64,000 bases of DNA from Arthrobacter alpinus (GTDB lineage Bacteria; Actinomycetota; Actinomycetes; Actinomycetales; Micrococcaceae), in assembly GCF_900105965.1 (NCBI RefSeq), contig NZ_FNTV01000001.1, positions 868,001-932,000 of the forward strand, given 5' to 3'. Under the pieces are notes generated by a model. It was given only the letters and a program-made list of their open reading frames with translations, ran no database searches and was not told the DNA's origin. A program made the position numbers and the translations under genes. Below, in pieces: positions 20,661-31,419 of the stretch (its first letter is position 1; each line of letters begins with the position of its first letter).

Positions 20661-21539
20661 TTACGGCAGGGTGAGGACTTCTGCGCCTGTGGCCGTCACA
20701 ACCATGGTGTGTTCAAACTGGGCTGTCCGCTTGCGATCGCGGGTGACGACGGTCCAGTCATCTGCCCACATGTCCCATTCGATGACGCCCAGGGTGAGCA
20801 TGGGTTCGATCGTGAACACCATGCCCTCTTCCATGACCGTGTTGTAGGCGGGCGCCGCGTCATAGTGCGGAATAATCAGGCCGGTGTGGAAGGCCTCGCC
20901 GACACCGTGGCCAGTGAAATCGCGAACCACGCCGTAGCCAAATCGCTTGGCATAGGACTCGATGGTGCGCCCAATGACGTTGATCTCGCGGCCCGGCGCG
21001 ACGGCTCGAATAGCCCGTCTGAGCGATTCCTGGGTGCGTTCCACCAACAGGCGCGATTCCTCGTCAACATTACCCACCGTGAACGTCCAGTTCGTGTCGC
21101 CATGGACGCCATTTTTGAACGCCGTGATGTCAATGTTGATGATGTCCCCATCTTCAACAACGGTGGTGTCCGGAATGCCGTGGCAGATGACCTCATTGAT
21201 GGAGGAGCAGAGGGACTTTCGGAAACCCCTGTAGCCAAGCGTTGAGGGATAGGCCTTGTTGTCGAGCAGAAACTCGTGCCCGATCCGGTCCAGGGCATCC
21301 GTGGTGACGCCGGGGACAATGTGCTTGCCCACTTCCACAATGGCTTGAGCTGCAATCTTGGAGGAGACGCGGATCTTCTCCAAGGTTTCGGCGTCCTTGA
21401 CCTCGGAGCCCTTGAAAGGCGCCGGACCTGCTTTGCCCACATATTCTGGGCGGGGGATGGAGAAGGGGACCGCTAGCTCAGGGCTGATGATTCCGGGAAC
21501 GAGCTTGCCGAGAGGTGCAGTGGTTGCTGTTGAAGACAT
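20661..21539 (-). CDS. map: Type I methionine aminopeptidase
   Basis: 292 residues, removing N-terminal methionine in the cytosol. Metal ligands visible: Asp in [15 protein letters not shown], His in [14 protein letters not shown], Glu in FTIEPML and in the late AQFEHTMVV; substrate His in VICHGIPD. The roughly 40-residue N-terminal extension with a Pro-rich segment ([15 protein letters not shown]) is typical of the longer actinobacterial isoform. Start at ATG 21539, with TAAGAT in the intergenic DNA upstream. Confidence 0.95.
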   Translation of the reverse strand: MSSTATTAPLGKLVPGIISPELAVPFSIPRPEYVGKAGPAPFKGSEVKDAETLEKIRVSSKIAAQAIVEVGKHIVPGVTTDALDRIGHEFLLDNKAYPSTLGYRGFRKSLCSSINEVICHGIPDTTVVEDGDIINIDITAFKNGVHGDTNWTFTVGNVDEESRLLVERTQESLRRAIRAVAPGREINVIGRTIESYAKRFGYGVVRDFTGHGVGEAFHTGLIIPHYDAAPAYNTVMEEGMVFTIEPMLTLGVIEWDMWADDWTVVTRDRKRTAQFEHTMVVTATGAEVLTLP

Positions 21540-21656
21540 GCTTCCATCTTATAAGTTTTGTGCGAACGGTGCCGCGAGGAGCTTCGGGGCGAGCCTATGA
21601 TGGGCGTTGACAGGGCTCTTCACGGGGCTAGTTGGCGAACACAGGCGGAGCACACC

Positions 21657-21836
21657 ATGGCACAATACTGGTACAACGTAGAAACTCACGAAGTTGAAAA
21701 AGACGCGCAGTCAGGGTGGAAGTCCCTGATTGGGCCTTATGAGACTCGTGCCGAAGCCGAGCAAGCCCTCGCCAAGGTGCGGGAGCGCAACGAAGCAGCA
21801 GACGCACTGGATGCTGCCGACGACGAAGATGCCTGA
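21657..21836 (+). CDS. Small SPOR-like protein
   Basis: 59 residues, MAQYWYNVETHEVEKDAQ then WKSLIGPYETRAEAEQALAKVRERNEA and an acidic tail. The GPYxTRAEAEQAL segment is the one seen in small actinobacterial proteins annotated as SPOR-domain proteins. ATG 21657 has a good RBS (AGGCGGAG, 21642-21649). Function unknown; too short for a full SPOR fold. Confidence 0.82.
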   Translation: MAQYWYNVETHEVEKDAQSGWKSLIGPYETRAEAEQALAKVRERNEAADALDAADDEDA

Positions 21837-21851
21837 TTCGTTTTGGGCCCA

Positions 21852-21908
21852 CAACTCCGAGGGGCCCCAAGGTCAGACGCGCCAGCGGCTGACCTTGGGG
21901 CGGAGTTG
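21852..21908. terminator. Large inverted repeat between convergent genes, probable bidirectional terminator
   Basis: Outer arms CAACTCCG/CGGAGTTG and inner arms CCCCAAGGTCAG/CTGACCTTGGGG around a 12-nt loop. It lacks a strong T tract but sits exactly between the convergent ends of the SPOR-like gene and panB. Confidence 0.6.
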
Positions 21909-21912
21909 GGGA

Positions 21913-22851
21913 TTAGAAGGTGTGTTCCGGGCCGGGGAAGGTTCCGGAGCGCACCTCGTCGGCGAACTCTGCCGCGGCGTCAGAGAGGACGGTGCGCATT
22001 TGTGCGTACTGCTTGACGAACTTGGCGATTCTCCCTGTGCGCAATCCGGCCATGTCCTGCCAGACCAGCACCTGGGCCGTGGTGCTGTTGCCGGCCCCAA
22101 TTCCTACCGTGGGCACCGCAATGGCAGCGTCCACGGCGGCGGCCGTGTCGGCTGGAACCATCTCCATCAGCACGGCGAACGCGCCAGCGTCAACCAGCGC
22201 AACGGCGTCGTCAACCATGGCCTGGGCCATCTCGCCGCGGCCCTGCACACGGTAGCCGCCCAACATGTGTTCGCTTTGCGGAGTGAAGCCAATGTGGGCC
22301 ATGACAGGGATGCCGGCCTGAGTCATTGCCTTCACAGTGGGGGCGTAGTAGGCGCCACCTTCCATTTTGACTGCGTGAACGAGGCCCTCTTTCATGAGCC
22401 GCACCGATGAGGCGATGGCCTGTTCCGGCGATTGTTCATAGCTGCCGAAGGGAAGATCGGCCACAACGAGGGCACGCTTGGTGCCAGCCGTCACTGCACG
22501 GGAAAAGATGATCATTTCATCCAGCGTGATGGGCAGGGAGGTTTCGTTGCCAAGAACATTGTTGGACGCAGAGTCGCCTACCAGCAGGACCTCAATGCCG
22601 GCCTCGTCAAAAATTTGTGCCGTGTACTGATCGTAGGCAGTGAGCATGGCAAACTTCTCACCAGCCCGCTTGGCTGCCAGTAGATGGTGGGTGCGAACCT
22701 TGTGCACGGTGGCTGGAATCGCGGTGCTTGCCGGATGTGCAGGCGTATGGGCGGTGGATGTGGCGCCATTGCCATAGGGTGCCGCGAGCTCTGCGGAATC
22801 AGTCACGCTGGAGGACTTCGCGGTGGATTCAGGGGTACTTGTGGGTGCCAT
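21913..22851 (-). CDS. panB: 3-methyl-2-oxobutanoate hydroxymethyltransferase PanB
   Basis: 312 residues; first committed step of pantothenate synthesis (hydroxymethyl transfer from methylene-THF to ketoisovalerate). After an unusual 45-residue Ser/Thr/Ala-rich leader, the family core begins VHKVRTHHLLAAKRAGEKFA with MLTAYDQYTAQIFDEAGIE and VGDSASNNVLG. DLPFGSYEQSP, VKMEGG, MAHIGFTPQS, VLMEMVPAD and GIGAGNSTTAQVLVWQDMAGL follow. The long leader may mean that translation starts further in (for example near the AIPATVHKVR segment). Confidence 0.94.
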   Translation of the reverse strand: MAPTSTPESTAKSSSVTDSAELAAPYGNGATSTAHTPAHPASTAIPATVHKVRTHHLLAAKRAGEKFAMLTAYDQYTAQIFDEAGIEVLLVGDSASNNVLGNETSLPITLDEMIIFSRAVTAGTKRALVVADLPFGSYEQSPEQAIASSVRLMKEGLVHAVKMEGGAYYAPTVKAMTQAGIPVMAHIGFTPQSEHMLGGYRVQGRGEMAQAMVDDAVALVDAGAFAVLMEMVPADTAAAVDAAIAVPTVGIGAGNSTTAQVLVWQDMAGLRTGRIAKFVKQYAQMRTVLSDAAAEFADEVRSGTFPGPEHTF

Positions 22852-23008
22852 GCATCCACCTTATTACGAGTCTTGGCCCGATTTGGGCAAACGGTGGCGC
22901 AGGACTTAGTAGAGTGATCACTGCAGGGAACACAACTGCCCGCAAACCTACCGACTTGCCTGCCCGCAATCGGTGTTGGGGCGGGGCGTCAAGGGAAGAG
23001 GCACGTAC

Positions 23009-24355
23009 ATGAACCGTCAGCAGGAATTTGTGCTGCGCACCATTGAAGAGCGCGACGTGCGGTTTGTGCGTCTCTGGTTCACGGACGTGGTTGGCAGTCT
23101 TAAATCGGTGGCGTTGGCCCCGGCAGAAGTCGAGGGTGCGTTCGAGGAGGGGCTGGGCTTTGACGGCTCAGCCATTGAAGGCCTGGCCCGAATTTTTGAG
23201 TCTGACATGCTGGCGCAGCCGGACCCCTCCACCTTCCAGATCCTGCCGTGGCGCGGCAACGGCAAGTCCGAGCAGACCTCGCGCATGTTCTGCGACATTT
23301 TGACTCCCGACGGCGAACCCTCCTCGGCCGATCCCCGTAACGTTCTCAAGCGGACCCTTGCCAAGGCCGCAGACATGGGTTTCACCTGCTACACGCACCC
23401 CGAGATTGAGTTTTACCTGCTGAAATCCGACAAGCCTGGACCGGACGGCATCCCGGTACCGGTGGATCAGGCAGGCTACTTTGACCACGTTCCCGGCGGA
23501 GTTGCCCAGGATTTTAGGCGCACTGCCGTCACGATGCTTGAAGACGTGGGCATCTCGGTGGAATTCAGCCACCATGAAGGTGGTCCGGGCCAAAACGAAA
23601 TTGACCTGCGGTACGCCGATGCCCTGCAAACAGCAGACAACATCATGACCTTCCGTACCGTGATCCGCGAAGTGGCCATCCAGCAGGGCACCTACGCCAC
23701 GTTCATGCCGAAGCCGTTTTCCGATCACCCGGGCTCGGGCATGCACACCCACTTCTCCTTGTTTGAGGGAGACACCAACGCTTTCCATGAGCCCGGTGCC
23801 GAGTATCAGCTGTCCGCGACGGCCCGCCAGTTCATGGCAGGAATCCTCAAGCATGCACCTGAGTTCACGGCCGTCACGAACCAGTTTGTAAACTCCTACA
23901 AGCGCCTCTGGGGTGGGGGAGAAGCTCCCAGCTACCTCTCCTGGGGACATAACAACCGTTCGGCACTCATGCGCGTGCCGCTGTACAAGCCCGGCAAGGG
24001 ACAAGCCGCGCGTTTGGAATACCGCGGCATCGATTCGGCCGCCAACCCATACCTGGCCTACGCCGTGCTGCTTGGTGCGGGCTTGAAGGGCATCGAGGAA
24101 GGTTACGAACTTCCCGCCGCCGCCGTTGAAGACATTAGTGCCCTGACGAGCGGAGAACGCCGACTGCTGGGTCACGACCCCCTGCCTTCAAGCCTTCATG
24201 ACGCCGTGCGTCAAATGGAAGAATCCGAACTCATGCCTGAGATCTTGGGTGAGCAGGTCTTTGAGAACTTCCTTCGAAACAAGCGCGCAGAATGGCAGGA
24301 TTACCGCCTGCAGGTCACCCCGTACGAGATCAACCGCTATTTGGGAGTGCTCTAA
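23009..24355 (+). CDS. glnA2: Glutamine synthetase, GlnA2 type
   Basis: 448-residue type I glutamine synthetase. ATG 23009 has RBS AAGGGAAGAGG. Beta-grasp start RLWFTDVVGSLKS, then GLGFDGSAIEGLARI, the Glu ligand site EFSHHEGGPGQNEIDL, ATP site KPFSDHPGSGMHTHFSLF, and YKRLWGGGEAPSYLSWG. The position where GlnE would adenylylate (near LEYRGIDSAANPYLAYAVLL) has no clear Tyr in the NLYxLP context, so it may escape adenylylation. Directly followed by glnE, an arrangement also seen in mycobacteria. Confidence 0.93.
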   Translation: MNRQQEFVLRTIEERDVRFVRLWFTDVVGSLKSVALAPAEVEGAFEEGLGFDGSAIEGLARIFESDMLAQPDPSTFQILPWRGNGKSEQTSRMFCDILTPDGEPSSADPRNVLKRTLAKAADMGFTCYTHPEIEFYLLKSDKPGPDGIPVPVDQAGYFDHVPGGVAQDFRRTAVTMLEDVGISVEFSHHEGGPGQNEIDLRYADALQTADNIMTFRTVIREVAIQQGTYATFMPKPFSDHPGSGMHTHFSLFEGDTNAFHEPGAEYQLSATARQFMAGILKHAPEFTAVTNQFVNSYKRLWGGGEAPSYLSWGHNNRSALMRVPLYKPGKGQAARLEYRGIDSAANPYLAYAVLLGAGLKGIEEGYELPAAAVEDISALTSGERRLLGHDPLPSSLHDAVRQMEESELMPEILGEQVFENFLRNKRAEWQDYRLQVTPYEINRYLGVL

Positions 24356-24363
24356 ACACCACT

Positions 24364-27300
24364 ATGAGTTCGTTGACCCGCACCCTCATTTCCCGTGGTT
24401 TCTCCGACCTAGAAACCAGCGAGCGGTTTCTGGGTTTCTCCGAACTTGCCGGCCTGGACCAAATCGAATTATTGGACGCCCTCGCGGTAGCTGACAACCC
24501 GGACCTTGCCCTGCAATCCCTGGTCAGATTGCTCAGTGCCGTGCCCGAGGCTGCCAGCCGGTTGAGCGTGGTGGACCCTGGTAGTGGGCGCCGCGTCTCC
24601 AATGAATCCTTGTTCCGGCTTCTGGGAGCCTCGGAGGCATTGGCCGAGTTCCTCATGCGCCATCCGGAACATTTGGATGTGTTGGATGTGGCGCCTTCTC
24701 CCGAGCCGGTCGCCGCCAATGCGCACGTACTGAGGGCGTCCTTGTTGCGTGCTGTTGGCGCCGACCCGGCCGCGGGCATGCCCACGGCCCAACTGACGGG
24801 TACAGCGGGGCGGGTGGCTTTGCGCAGCCGCTACCGCAGGCACCTTTGTGAATTGGCAGTGCGTGATCTTGGCGCCGCGTCACCGCAGTCTGTGATGCCG
24901 GTGGTTGGTGCGGAACTGGCCGATCTTGCCGCGGCTGCCGTTGAGGCCGCCCTGGCAGTGGCGCGCACCGAAGTTGGCGAGGCCCACGGTGCGGATAAAG
25001 TGTCGGCCGTTCGTTTTGCCGTGTTGGGTATGGGCAAGTGCGGTGCGCGCGAGCTCAACTACATTTCCGATGTGGACGTCATGTACGTTGTGGAGCCCGT
25101 GCTGGATCCCGCCTCGGGTGCTCCTTCATTGGAGGAAGGTGAGCTGGTGCGGATCGGCAGCGCGATGGCCGCGGCCCTCTCACGGGCCATCTATGCTCCC
25201 GAACGCGAACCCGGACTGTGGGAGGTTGACGCCAACTTGCGGCCCGAGGGCAAAGATGGCCAGTTGGTGCGGACACTGGACTCCTATCTGGCCTATTATC
25301 ACCGCTGGGCGCAGAGCTGGGAGTTCCAAGCCCTCCTGAAGGCGCGCACGATTGCAGGAGATGCGGCCCTGGGTGCCGCCTTCGAACAGGCCGTGGCACC
25401 GCTCATCTGGGCGTCCTCGGAGCGCGAGGGCTTCGTCGAATCCGTCCAGGCCATGCGCCGTCGTGTTAAGGCCAATATCCGAGACGCTGATGCAGACCGC
25501 CAGATCAAGCTGGGCAAGGGCGGGCTTCGCGATGTGGAATTCACGGTTCAGCTGCTTCAGCTGGTTCATGGGAAGAACGATCCCAGCATCCGAATTCGGG
25601 CCACCACGGGGGCTATTGATGCCCTGACGAGGGCCGGATACATTGGCCGCACCGACGCTGCGCTGTTGCGCACCCACTATACGTACCTGCGAGTTCTTGA
25701 GCACAGGATTCAGCTGGTGCAAATGCGCCGAACTCACACGATGCCCAAGGCGCCGGAGCAGTTGCGTGCCTTGGCGCGCTCCCTTGAAGGGCCGCTGAGC
25801 CTGAAGCGCCCAAGCGCGGACTCGCTCCTGGCGGACTGGGCCAAGGTCAAGCGCTCCGTGAGTTCCTTGCACGAGCAAATTTTCTACCGCCCCATCCTGG
25901 CCACAGCAGCCCATCTCAGCGCAGAAGACGCGGCGCTGACCACGGATGCTGCACGGGCTCGGCTGGCCGCCTTGGGCTACCGAGACGCCGTGGGCGCCAC
26001 CCGCCACATCGAGGCGCTCACGGCCGGCGTCTCCCGGCGTGCCGCCCTGCAACGGCAGTTGCTGCCGGTCCTGCTCGGTTGGCTGGCCGACGGCGTTGAT
26101 CCCGACGCAGGATTGCTCGCCTTCCGGCGTGTCAGCGACGCCCTGGGCACCTCGCATTGGTACCTGGGCATGCTGCGCGATCACCAGGCCGCCGCCGAGC
26201 GGCTCTGCCATCTGCTCTCAAGCTCCCGCCTGGTCAGTGACCTCCTGGAAGTTTCCCCCGAAGCCACGGCGTGGCTGGGCAACTCCAAGGAACTGGAACC
26301 GGTGAGTTTTGAATCGCAATGGACAGAAATTCAGTCCAAACTCTCCCGCCACCCCGAGGGCAGCGAGGCCATCCGGCTCATCAGGCTCCTGCGGCAGCGG
26401 GAAATCTTGCGGATCGGAATTGCTGACAGCAGCGGGCTCCTGGAGCAGGACGAAGTTTCCAAGGCATTGAGCGACGCCGACAGGGCCGCGGTCCTCGGCG
26501 CCCTCATGGTGGCCGAAGAAGAAATTTACGCAGGGAAAGAACCCCTGACCCACGTGCTGGTTGTGGCCATGGGTCGCCAGGGCGGACGCGAAATCGGGTA
26601 CGGATCGGATGCGGACGTTTTGTTTGTCCACCAGCCGGTTCCGGGGCTGCCAGAGCACCAGCAAGAAGCTGCCACCGCGCAGGCCATGGCGATTGTCCAG
26701 AAGCTGACAGCGCTTCTTACGGCCCCTGTCCGTCCGGCCATTCAGGCAGAGCGGGTGCTGAGCGTTGACGCGGACCTGCGACCCGAAGGGCGCAGCGGGC
26801 CACTGGTGCGATCCCTGGAAGCATACCGGGAGTACTACGCCCGCTGGTCCTCGGCTTGGGAGGCTCAAGCCCTTCTAAGGGCACTTCCTATGGCTGGATC
26901 CGACACCCTGGCAGAGGCATTCATTGCCATGGCAGATCCCATCCGTTATCCAAGGGTGTTGTCCGAGGACGAGCTGATGGAAATTAAGCGCATCAAGGCC
27001 CGGATGGAATCCGAGCGGCTCCCGCGCGGCGCCGACCCCGCCCGGCACGTCAAGCTGGGTCGCGGCGGGCTTAGCGACGTTGAATGGTTGGTCCAGCTGC
27101 TGCAGCTCCAACACGCGCACGCCCATCCGGAATTGCGCACCACGGCAACTCTGCCGGCACTGCACGCGGCAAAGGACTTGGGGCTCATTGATGAGGCTGA
27201 CGCCGAGATCCTTGAATGCGCGTGGCGGCTGGCCGGAAAAATCCGCAACGCCAACGTCATGTGGACCGGCAAGTCCTCTGATCTTTTGCCCTCGGCCCGA

Positions 27301-27426
27301 CGCGACCTCGAGGCCGTTGCGCGTTGGTGCGGGCACGAGCCCGGCAGCGCCACGGCTTTTGAAGAAGACTATCTGGGTGTGACCCGGCGCGCCCGAGCGG
27401 TATTCGAGCGCCTCTTCTACGGCTGA
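24364..27426 (+). CDS. glnE: Bifunctional glutamine synthetase adenylyltransferase/adenylyl-removing enzyme GlnE
   Basis: 1020 residues with two nucleotidyltransferase domains, one for adenylylation and one for deadenylylation. Each has the G-S-x-D-x-D pocket: GMGKCGARELNYISDVDVMYV near residue 225 and AMGRQGGREIGYGSDADVLFV near 735. Each is followed by the helical GlnD-UR domain (KLGKGGLRDVEF and KLGRGGLSDVEW). ATG 24364 is 8 nt after glnA2. The 3' end overlaps the convergent sulfatase gene by 10 bp. Confidence 0.95.
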   Translation: MSSLTRTLISRGFSDLETSERFLGFSELAGLDQIELLDALAVADNPDLALQSLVRLLSAVPEAASRLSVVDPGSGRRVSNESLFRLLGASEALAEFLMRHPEHLDVLDVAPSPEPVAANAHVLRASLLRAVGADPAAGMPTAQLTGTAGRVALRSRYRRHLCELAVRDLGAASPQSVMPVVGAELADLAAAAVEAALAVARTEVGEAHGADKVSAVRFAVLGMGKCGARELNYISDVDVMYVVEPVLDPASGAPSLEEGELVRIGSAMAAALSRAIYAPEREPGLWEVDANLRPEGKDGQLVRTLDSYLAYYHRWAQSWEFQALLKARTIAGDAALGAAFEQAVAPLIWASSEREGFVESVQAMRRRVKANIRDADADRQIKLGKGGLRDVEFTVQLLQLVHGKNDPSIRIRATTGAIDALTRAGYIGRTDAALLRTHYTYLRVLEHRIQLVQMRRTHTMPKAPEQLRALARSLEGPLSLKRPSADSLLADWAKVKRSVSSLHEQIFYRPILATAAHLSAEDAALTTDAARARLAALGYRDAVGATRHIEALTAGVSRRAALQRQLLPVLLGWLADGVDPDAGLLAFRRVSDALGTSHWYLGMLRDHQAAAERLCHLLSSSRLVSDLLEVSPEATAWLGNSKELEPVSFESQWTEIQSKLSRHPEGSEAIRLIRLLRQREILRIGIADSSGLLEQDEVSKALSDADRAAVLGALMVAEEEIYAGKEPLTHVLVVAMGRQGGREIGYGSDADVLFVHQPVPGLPEHQQEAATAQAMAIVQKLTALLTAPVRPAIQAERVLSVDADLRPEGRSGPLVRSLEAYREYYARWSSAWEAQALLRALPMAGSDTLAEAFIAMADPIRYPRVLSEDELMEIKRIKARMESERLPRGADPARHVKLGRGGLSDVEWLVQLLQLQHAHAHPELRTTATLPALHAAKDLGLIDEADAEILECAWRLAGKIRNANVMWTGKSSDLLPSARRDLEAVARWCGHEPGSATAFEEDYLGVTRRARAVFERLFYG

Positions 27427-28913
27427 GCAGCCCCGGCGAGGGTGCGCGCGTTGGAGAGCATGGTGACCACGGGTGCCCCCACCACGAGTTCGCCGTCGCG
27501 CACGAATCCTTCCTCACGCCCGGTGAGGTCTGAGATGAGCCGGCCCTTCCAAAGCTTCAGGAGCTCGGCATGCTCGGGCAGGGGAACGAGATTGTGAAAC
27601 TCATCCGGGTCGGCATCGAGGTCAAAAAGTTCCTCGCTGCCCCACTCCGAAGCCCAGAGGTATTTCACATGACCGTCGGTGACCCACTGCAGCGACTGTC
27701 CAAAGTACACATGCTCGCCGTGCAGCCACTCCCGCCACGGGTCAGGCTCGGGGGCATCGGCGGGGGAGTCGCGCACAAACCGGAGCAGCGATTTCCCGTC
27801 GCAGCTCTCCGGCACCGGAACCCCGGCAAGCTCCAGGAGCGTGGGCATGATGTCGCGCAGCTCCACCACCTCATCCACCACCGCGCCGCTGACGGCGTCC
27901 GCGTCCCGCGGCGCGGGGGCCACAATCAGCGGCACGCGCGCCGAGCCCTCGTAGCCCACCGCCTTGCGGTAGAAATCGTGGTCGCCCATCATCTCGCCAT
28001 GGTCTGAGGTAAACGCGATGACAGTGTCATCGGCCAGGCCAAACTCGGCCAGCGCCTCAAACACGCGCATGAGCTGGTGGTCAATCTGCGTCATGAGCCC
28101 GTAGTAGCCGGACCTTGCCCGGTGGGTCACGGCCTCCGGCAGCGTGCCGAACGAAAGCTGGTGGTAGCCGTCCCGGCGCACCGATTCGTAATGGTGCTCC
28201 CAGTCGCCCACCCGCCGCCGGAACGCCGGCAGGTCCAGGTACATGTCCATGGCCCAGACCGGCGGATCGTAGGGCGCGTGCGGGCGGTGGAAGGACAGGT
28301 ACAGGAAGAAGGGGCGGGTGGGGTCGCGGCGGTACAGCCACTCAACGGCCTGGCTGCCGGCCCACGCCGTGGGGTGCAGGCGCTCGGCCTTGTCCCAGGG
28401 CCTCGCCACAGTGGAATTGCAGCCAACACCGTTGTCCAGGTATTCCTCGTCGGCGCTGACTCCGGGCTGGCGGCGCAGCCAGGGCACGTAGTCATCAAAG
28501 AACTTGAAGTCCCGGCGATGCTCCTTCCGGGCGTGGTGCAGGAAGCCGTCGTGCAGGATGACGTCGTCAAAACCCACGCGGGAGCGCTCCGGATAAACAT
28601 GCAGCTTGCCGATGGCCTGCGTCTGGTAGCCGGCCTTGCGGAACTCGCCCTGCAGCGTAACGGGATGGACGGCGTCGAACGGCACCCCTTCCTCATAGCC
28701 AACCCGGCCGTGCCGCTCCTGCGACTGACCGGTGAACAGGGCCACGCGTGCCGGTACGCACGTGGGGGTGGCAGAGTAGGCATGGCGGAAACGTGCACCC
28801 CTGCCGGCCAGCTCATCCAGATTTGGGGTTTGGACGTATGGGTGGCCCTCCGCACCGAGGCAGTCTCCGCGCCATTCGTCGACGCAAATCAAGATGACGT
28901 TGGGCTTGTCCAT
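27417..28913 (-). CDS. Sulfatase (type I, Cys-type formylglycine)
   Basis: 498 residues of the alkaline-phosphatase superfamily. The metal Asp is in NVILICVDEWRGDCLG and the modified cysteine is in TPTCVPARVALFTGQ (C-x-P-x-R), so it needs a formylglycine-generating enzyme, not seen here. Later metal ligands are in AFTSDHGEMMGDHDFYRKAVGYEG. Start at ATG 28913; longer starts add unrelated residues. No signal peptide, so the enzyme is probably cytoplasmic and acts on an imported sulfate or phosphonate ester. No substrate can be assigned. It stands alone, reading against glnE. Confidence 0.88.
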   Translation of the reverse strand: MDKPNVILICVDEWRGDCLGAEGHPYVQTPNLDELAGRGARFRHAYSATPTCVPARVALFTGQSQERHGRVGYEEGVPFDAVHPVTLQGEFRKAGYQTQAIGKLHVYPERSRVGFDDVILHDGFLHHARKEHRRDFKFFDDYVPWLRRQPGVSADEEYLDNGVGCNSTVARPWDKAERLHPTAWAGSQAVEWLYRRDPTRPFFLYLSFHRPHAPYDPPVWAMDMYLDLPAFRRRVGDWEHHYESVRRDGYHQLSFGTLPEAVTHRARSGYYGLMTQIDHQLMRVFEALAEFGLADDTVIAFTSDHGEMMGDHDFYRKAVGYEGSARVPLIVAPAPRDADAVSGAVVDEVVELRDIMPTLLELAGVPVPESCDGKSLLRFVRDSPADAPEPDPWREWLHGEHVYFGQSLQWVTDGHVKYLWASEWGSEELFDLDADPDEFHNLVPLPEHAELLKLWKGRLISDLTGREEGFVRDGELVVGAPVVTMLSNARTLAGAAQP

Positions 28914-29142
28914 TCGCTTCTTTCTGGGCAGAGTTGCTTTGAAGGTAAACGGCGTCGGCGTAATGCGGGCCACATTCAGCCTACCGTTGCGCCCCATCCT
29001 AAGGTGTGGAATGACTTGGCTGTGGAGGTACGTGCTGCTGTTCGCGCCCGGTCACGTCTCGCGTCATCGGGCCAAACGCTGTAACGTCAAGGGGTACTTC
29101 AATCGCCCCACAGGGGCGCAACACCTTTGTGAGGAAAATTTT

Positions 29143-30660
29143 ATGCTGAGGATTCCGCCCATACGGCGGCGCAGGGGCGGCTCTTTTGCCGCTCTCGCCG
29201 CCTTTTTTACGGTCGTTTTTATGGCGTTTGGGATTGGCGGCGCCTCAGCGTTGAGTGCGCCCGCCCCAGCGTCAGAGGGCCACACTGTGCAGGGTGCCGT
29301 GCAGGCCACCGATGTCTCCGGCAAGAAATTTTCCATTGCCACCGACACCACGTTTGCTCCGTTTGAATTCCGCGACGGCAGTGGCGAACTGGTCGGCATT
29401 GACATGGACCTGCTTAAGGCGATTGCCAAGCAGCAGGGCTTTGAAGTGGACATCAAGTCACTCGGCTTTGATGCCGCGTTGCAGGCTCTGCAGTCCAACC
29501 AGGTAGCCGGTGTCATTGCCGGTATGTCCATCACGGACGAGCGCAAGAACATCTTTGACTTCTCGGATCCGTACTTTGACTCCGGCGTGCAGATGGCCGT
29601 GGGCAAGAACAACGGGGATATCAAGTCCTACACCGACCTGGCCGGCAAGACCGTCACCGCCAAGCGCGGCAGCGAAGGCGAGACCTTCGCCAACTCCATC
29701 AAGGACCAGTACGGCTTCACCGTCAAGGCACTGGCCGATTCGGCCACCATGTACGACGACGTCAAGGCCGGCAACTCCGTGGCCGTGTTCGACGACTACC
29801 CCGTACTTGCATACGGCGTGAGCCAAAACAACGGCCTGAAGATCGTCACCGAGAAGGAACAGGGCAGCTCCTACGGCTTTGCCGTCAACAAGGGGCAAAA
29901 CCAGGAACTGCTGACAGCCTTCAACGATGGTCTGACCGCGCTGAAGGGCAATGGCGAATACCAGGCGATCCTGGACAAGTACCTCGCCAAGTCCGAGGTC
30001 CAGGAGCAGAGCGGCTTCTTCCAGCTCGTCAAGGACAGCTTCCCGGCGCTGATGAAGGGCCTCTGGTTGACCTTGGTCGCCACGGCCCTTTCCTTGGCCA
30101 TTGCCTTGGTTCTGGGTGTGCTCTTCGGCTTTTTCAAGGTGGCCGAAAACAAGGTCCTGCGCGCCATTGCCACCATCTACGTCGCCATCTTCCGTGGCAC
30201 GCCGCTGCTGGTTCAGGCGTTCTTCTTCTACTTCGGCCTGCCCCAGATGACGGGCCAGCCGCTGGACGTCCTCACGGCCGGCGTTCTCACACTGAGCCTG
30301 AACGCTGGTGCGTACATGACGGAGATTGTCCGTGGCGGCATTCAATCCGTGGATTCCGGCCAGCTCGAAGCCAGCCGCAGCCTGGGCCTGGGGTACGTCA
30401 CCTCCATGCGCCGTGTAGTGGTGCCGCAGGCAATCAAGATCATGACGCCGTCGTTCATCAACCAGTTTGTTATCACCTTGAAGGACACCTCCTTGCTGGC
30501 CGTCATTGGCTTCGCGGAACTGACGTACCAGGGGCAGCAGATCTACGCCTCCAACTTCCGCACCGGTGAAACCCTGCTGATCGTGGCCGCGCTGTACTTC
30601 ATCGTGATCACCATCTTGACCCAGCTCTCCAACGTCTTGGACAGGAAGTTCAACAAATGA
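29143..30660 (+). CDS. Fused polar amino acid (glutamine-type) ABC substrate-binding protein and permease
   Basis: 505 residues. A signal/anchor segment (about 14-45) is followed by a type 3 solute-binding domain, about residues 60-285 ([50 protein letters not shown]). A MetI-like permease domain of about 220 residues then carries five TMs and the EAA loop ([24 protein letters not shown]). Fusion of receptor and permease resembles GlnP of Firmicutes. ATG 29143 has GAGG 8 nt upstream. Glutamine is a likely ligand because glutaminase follows, but this is inferred. Confidence 0.92.
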   Translation: MLRIPPIRRRRGGSFAALAAFFTVVFMAFGIGGASALSAPAPASEGHTVQGAVQATDVSGKKFSIATDTTFAPFEFRDGSGELVGIDMDLLKAIAKQQGFEVDIKSLGFDAALQALQSNQVAGVIAGMSITDERKNIFDFSDPYFDSGVQMAVGKNNGDIKSYTDLAGKTVTAKRGSEGETFANSIKDQYGFTVKALADSATMYDDVKAGNSVAVFDDYPVLAYGVSQNNGLKIVTEKEQGSSYGFAVNKGQNQELLTAFNDGLTALKGNGEYQAILDKYLAKSEVQEQSGFFQLVKDSFPALMKGLWLTLVATALSLAIALVLGVLFGFFKVAENKVLRAIATIYVAIFRGTPLLVQAFFFYFGLPQMTGQPLDVLTAGVLTLSLNAGAYMTEIVRGGIQSVDSGQLEASRSLGLGYVTSMRRVVVPQAIKIMTPSFINQFVITLKDTSLLAVIGFAELTYQGQQIYASNFRTGETLLIVAALYFIVITILTQLSNVLDRKFNK

Positions 30661-31409
30661 GCGCAAACGCAATTGAGAAGAACGCGAAAATCAGCGTCCG
30701 CGAACTTAAGAAGTCCTTTGGTTCCAACGAGGTCCTCAAGGGCCTTGATGTTGACATTGCCGAGGGCGAGGTTGTGTGTGTCATCGGCCCGTCAGGTTCG
30801 GGAAAGTCAACGTTCCTGCGCTGCCTGAACAAACTCGAGGACATCACGGCAGGTACAGTCACGGTCAACGGTTTTGACCTGACAGATGCCAAGGTTGACC
30901 TGAACACCGTGCGCCAGAACATTGGCATGGTGTTCCAGCACTTCAACCTGTTCCCGCACATGAGCGTCATCCAGAACATCATGCTGGCCCCTGTGGAGCT
31001 GAAGAAGCTGGACAAGGCTGCAGCCCGGGCCAAAGCCATGGAGCTGCTCAATCGTGTGGGCCTGGCAGAGAAGGCCGACGCCCGCCCGGCGTCGCTCTCC
31101 GGTGGTCAGAAGCAGCGCGTGGCGATTGCCCGTGCGCTGGCCATGAACCCCGGCATCATGCTCTTTGATGAGGCCACGAGCGCCCTTGACCCCGAAATGG
31201 TGGGCGAGGTGCTGCAGGTTATCCGTGACCTCGCCGCAGAAGGCATGACCATGGTGGTGGTTACCCACGAGATGGGCTTCGCCCGTGAAGTGGCCGACCG
31301 CGTGATCTTCATGGACGGTGGATACATTTGCGAGGAAGGCACTCCCGAGGCCATCTTCACCAATGCCCAGCAGCCGCGCCTGCAGGAATTCCTGGCGAAG
31401 GTACTCTAG
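30657..31409 (+). CDS. glnQ: Polar amino acid ABC transporter ATP-binding protein (GlnQ-like)
   Basis: 250 residues. Walker [16 protein letters not shown] near residue 42, Q-loop [15 protein letters not shown], signature [15 protein letters not shown] near 145, Walker [22 protein letters not shown]-loop [19 protein letters not shown] overlaps the permease stop (ATGA), so the fused receptor-permease and this ATPase form a two-gene transporter operon ended by the terminator at 31420. Confidence 0.94.
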   Translation: MSANAIEKNAKISVRELKKSFGSNEVLKGLDVDIAEGEVVCVIGPSGSGKSTFLRCLNKLEDITAGTVTVNGFDLTDAKVDLNTVRQNIGMVFQHFNLFPHMSVIQNIMLAPVELKKLDKAAARAKAMELLNRVGLAEKADARPASLSGGQKQRVAIARALAMNPGIMLFDEATSALDPEMVGEVLQVIRDLAAEGMTMVVVTHEMGFAREVADRVIFMDGGYICEEGTPEAIFTNAQQPRLQEFLAKVL

Positions 31410-31419
31410 CAACACGACA

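Noticed and set aside
23168..24175. Reverse-strand open frame inside glnA2
   Set aside because: Antisense shadow of a conserved glutamine synthetase; no family features.
28077..29084. Plus-strand open frame opposite the sulfatase
   Set aside because: Antisense shadow; Val/Arg-rich without domain features, while the sulfatase motifs are intact on the other strand.
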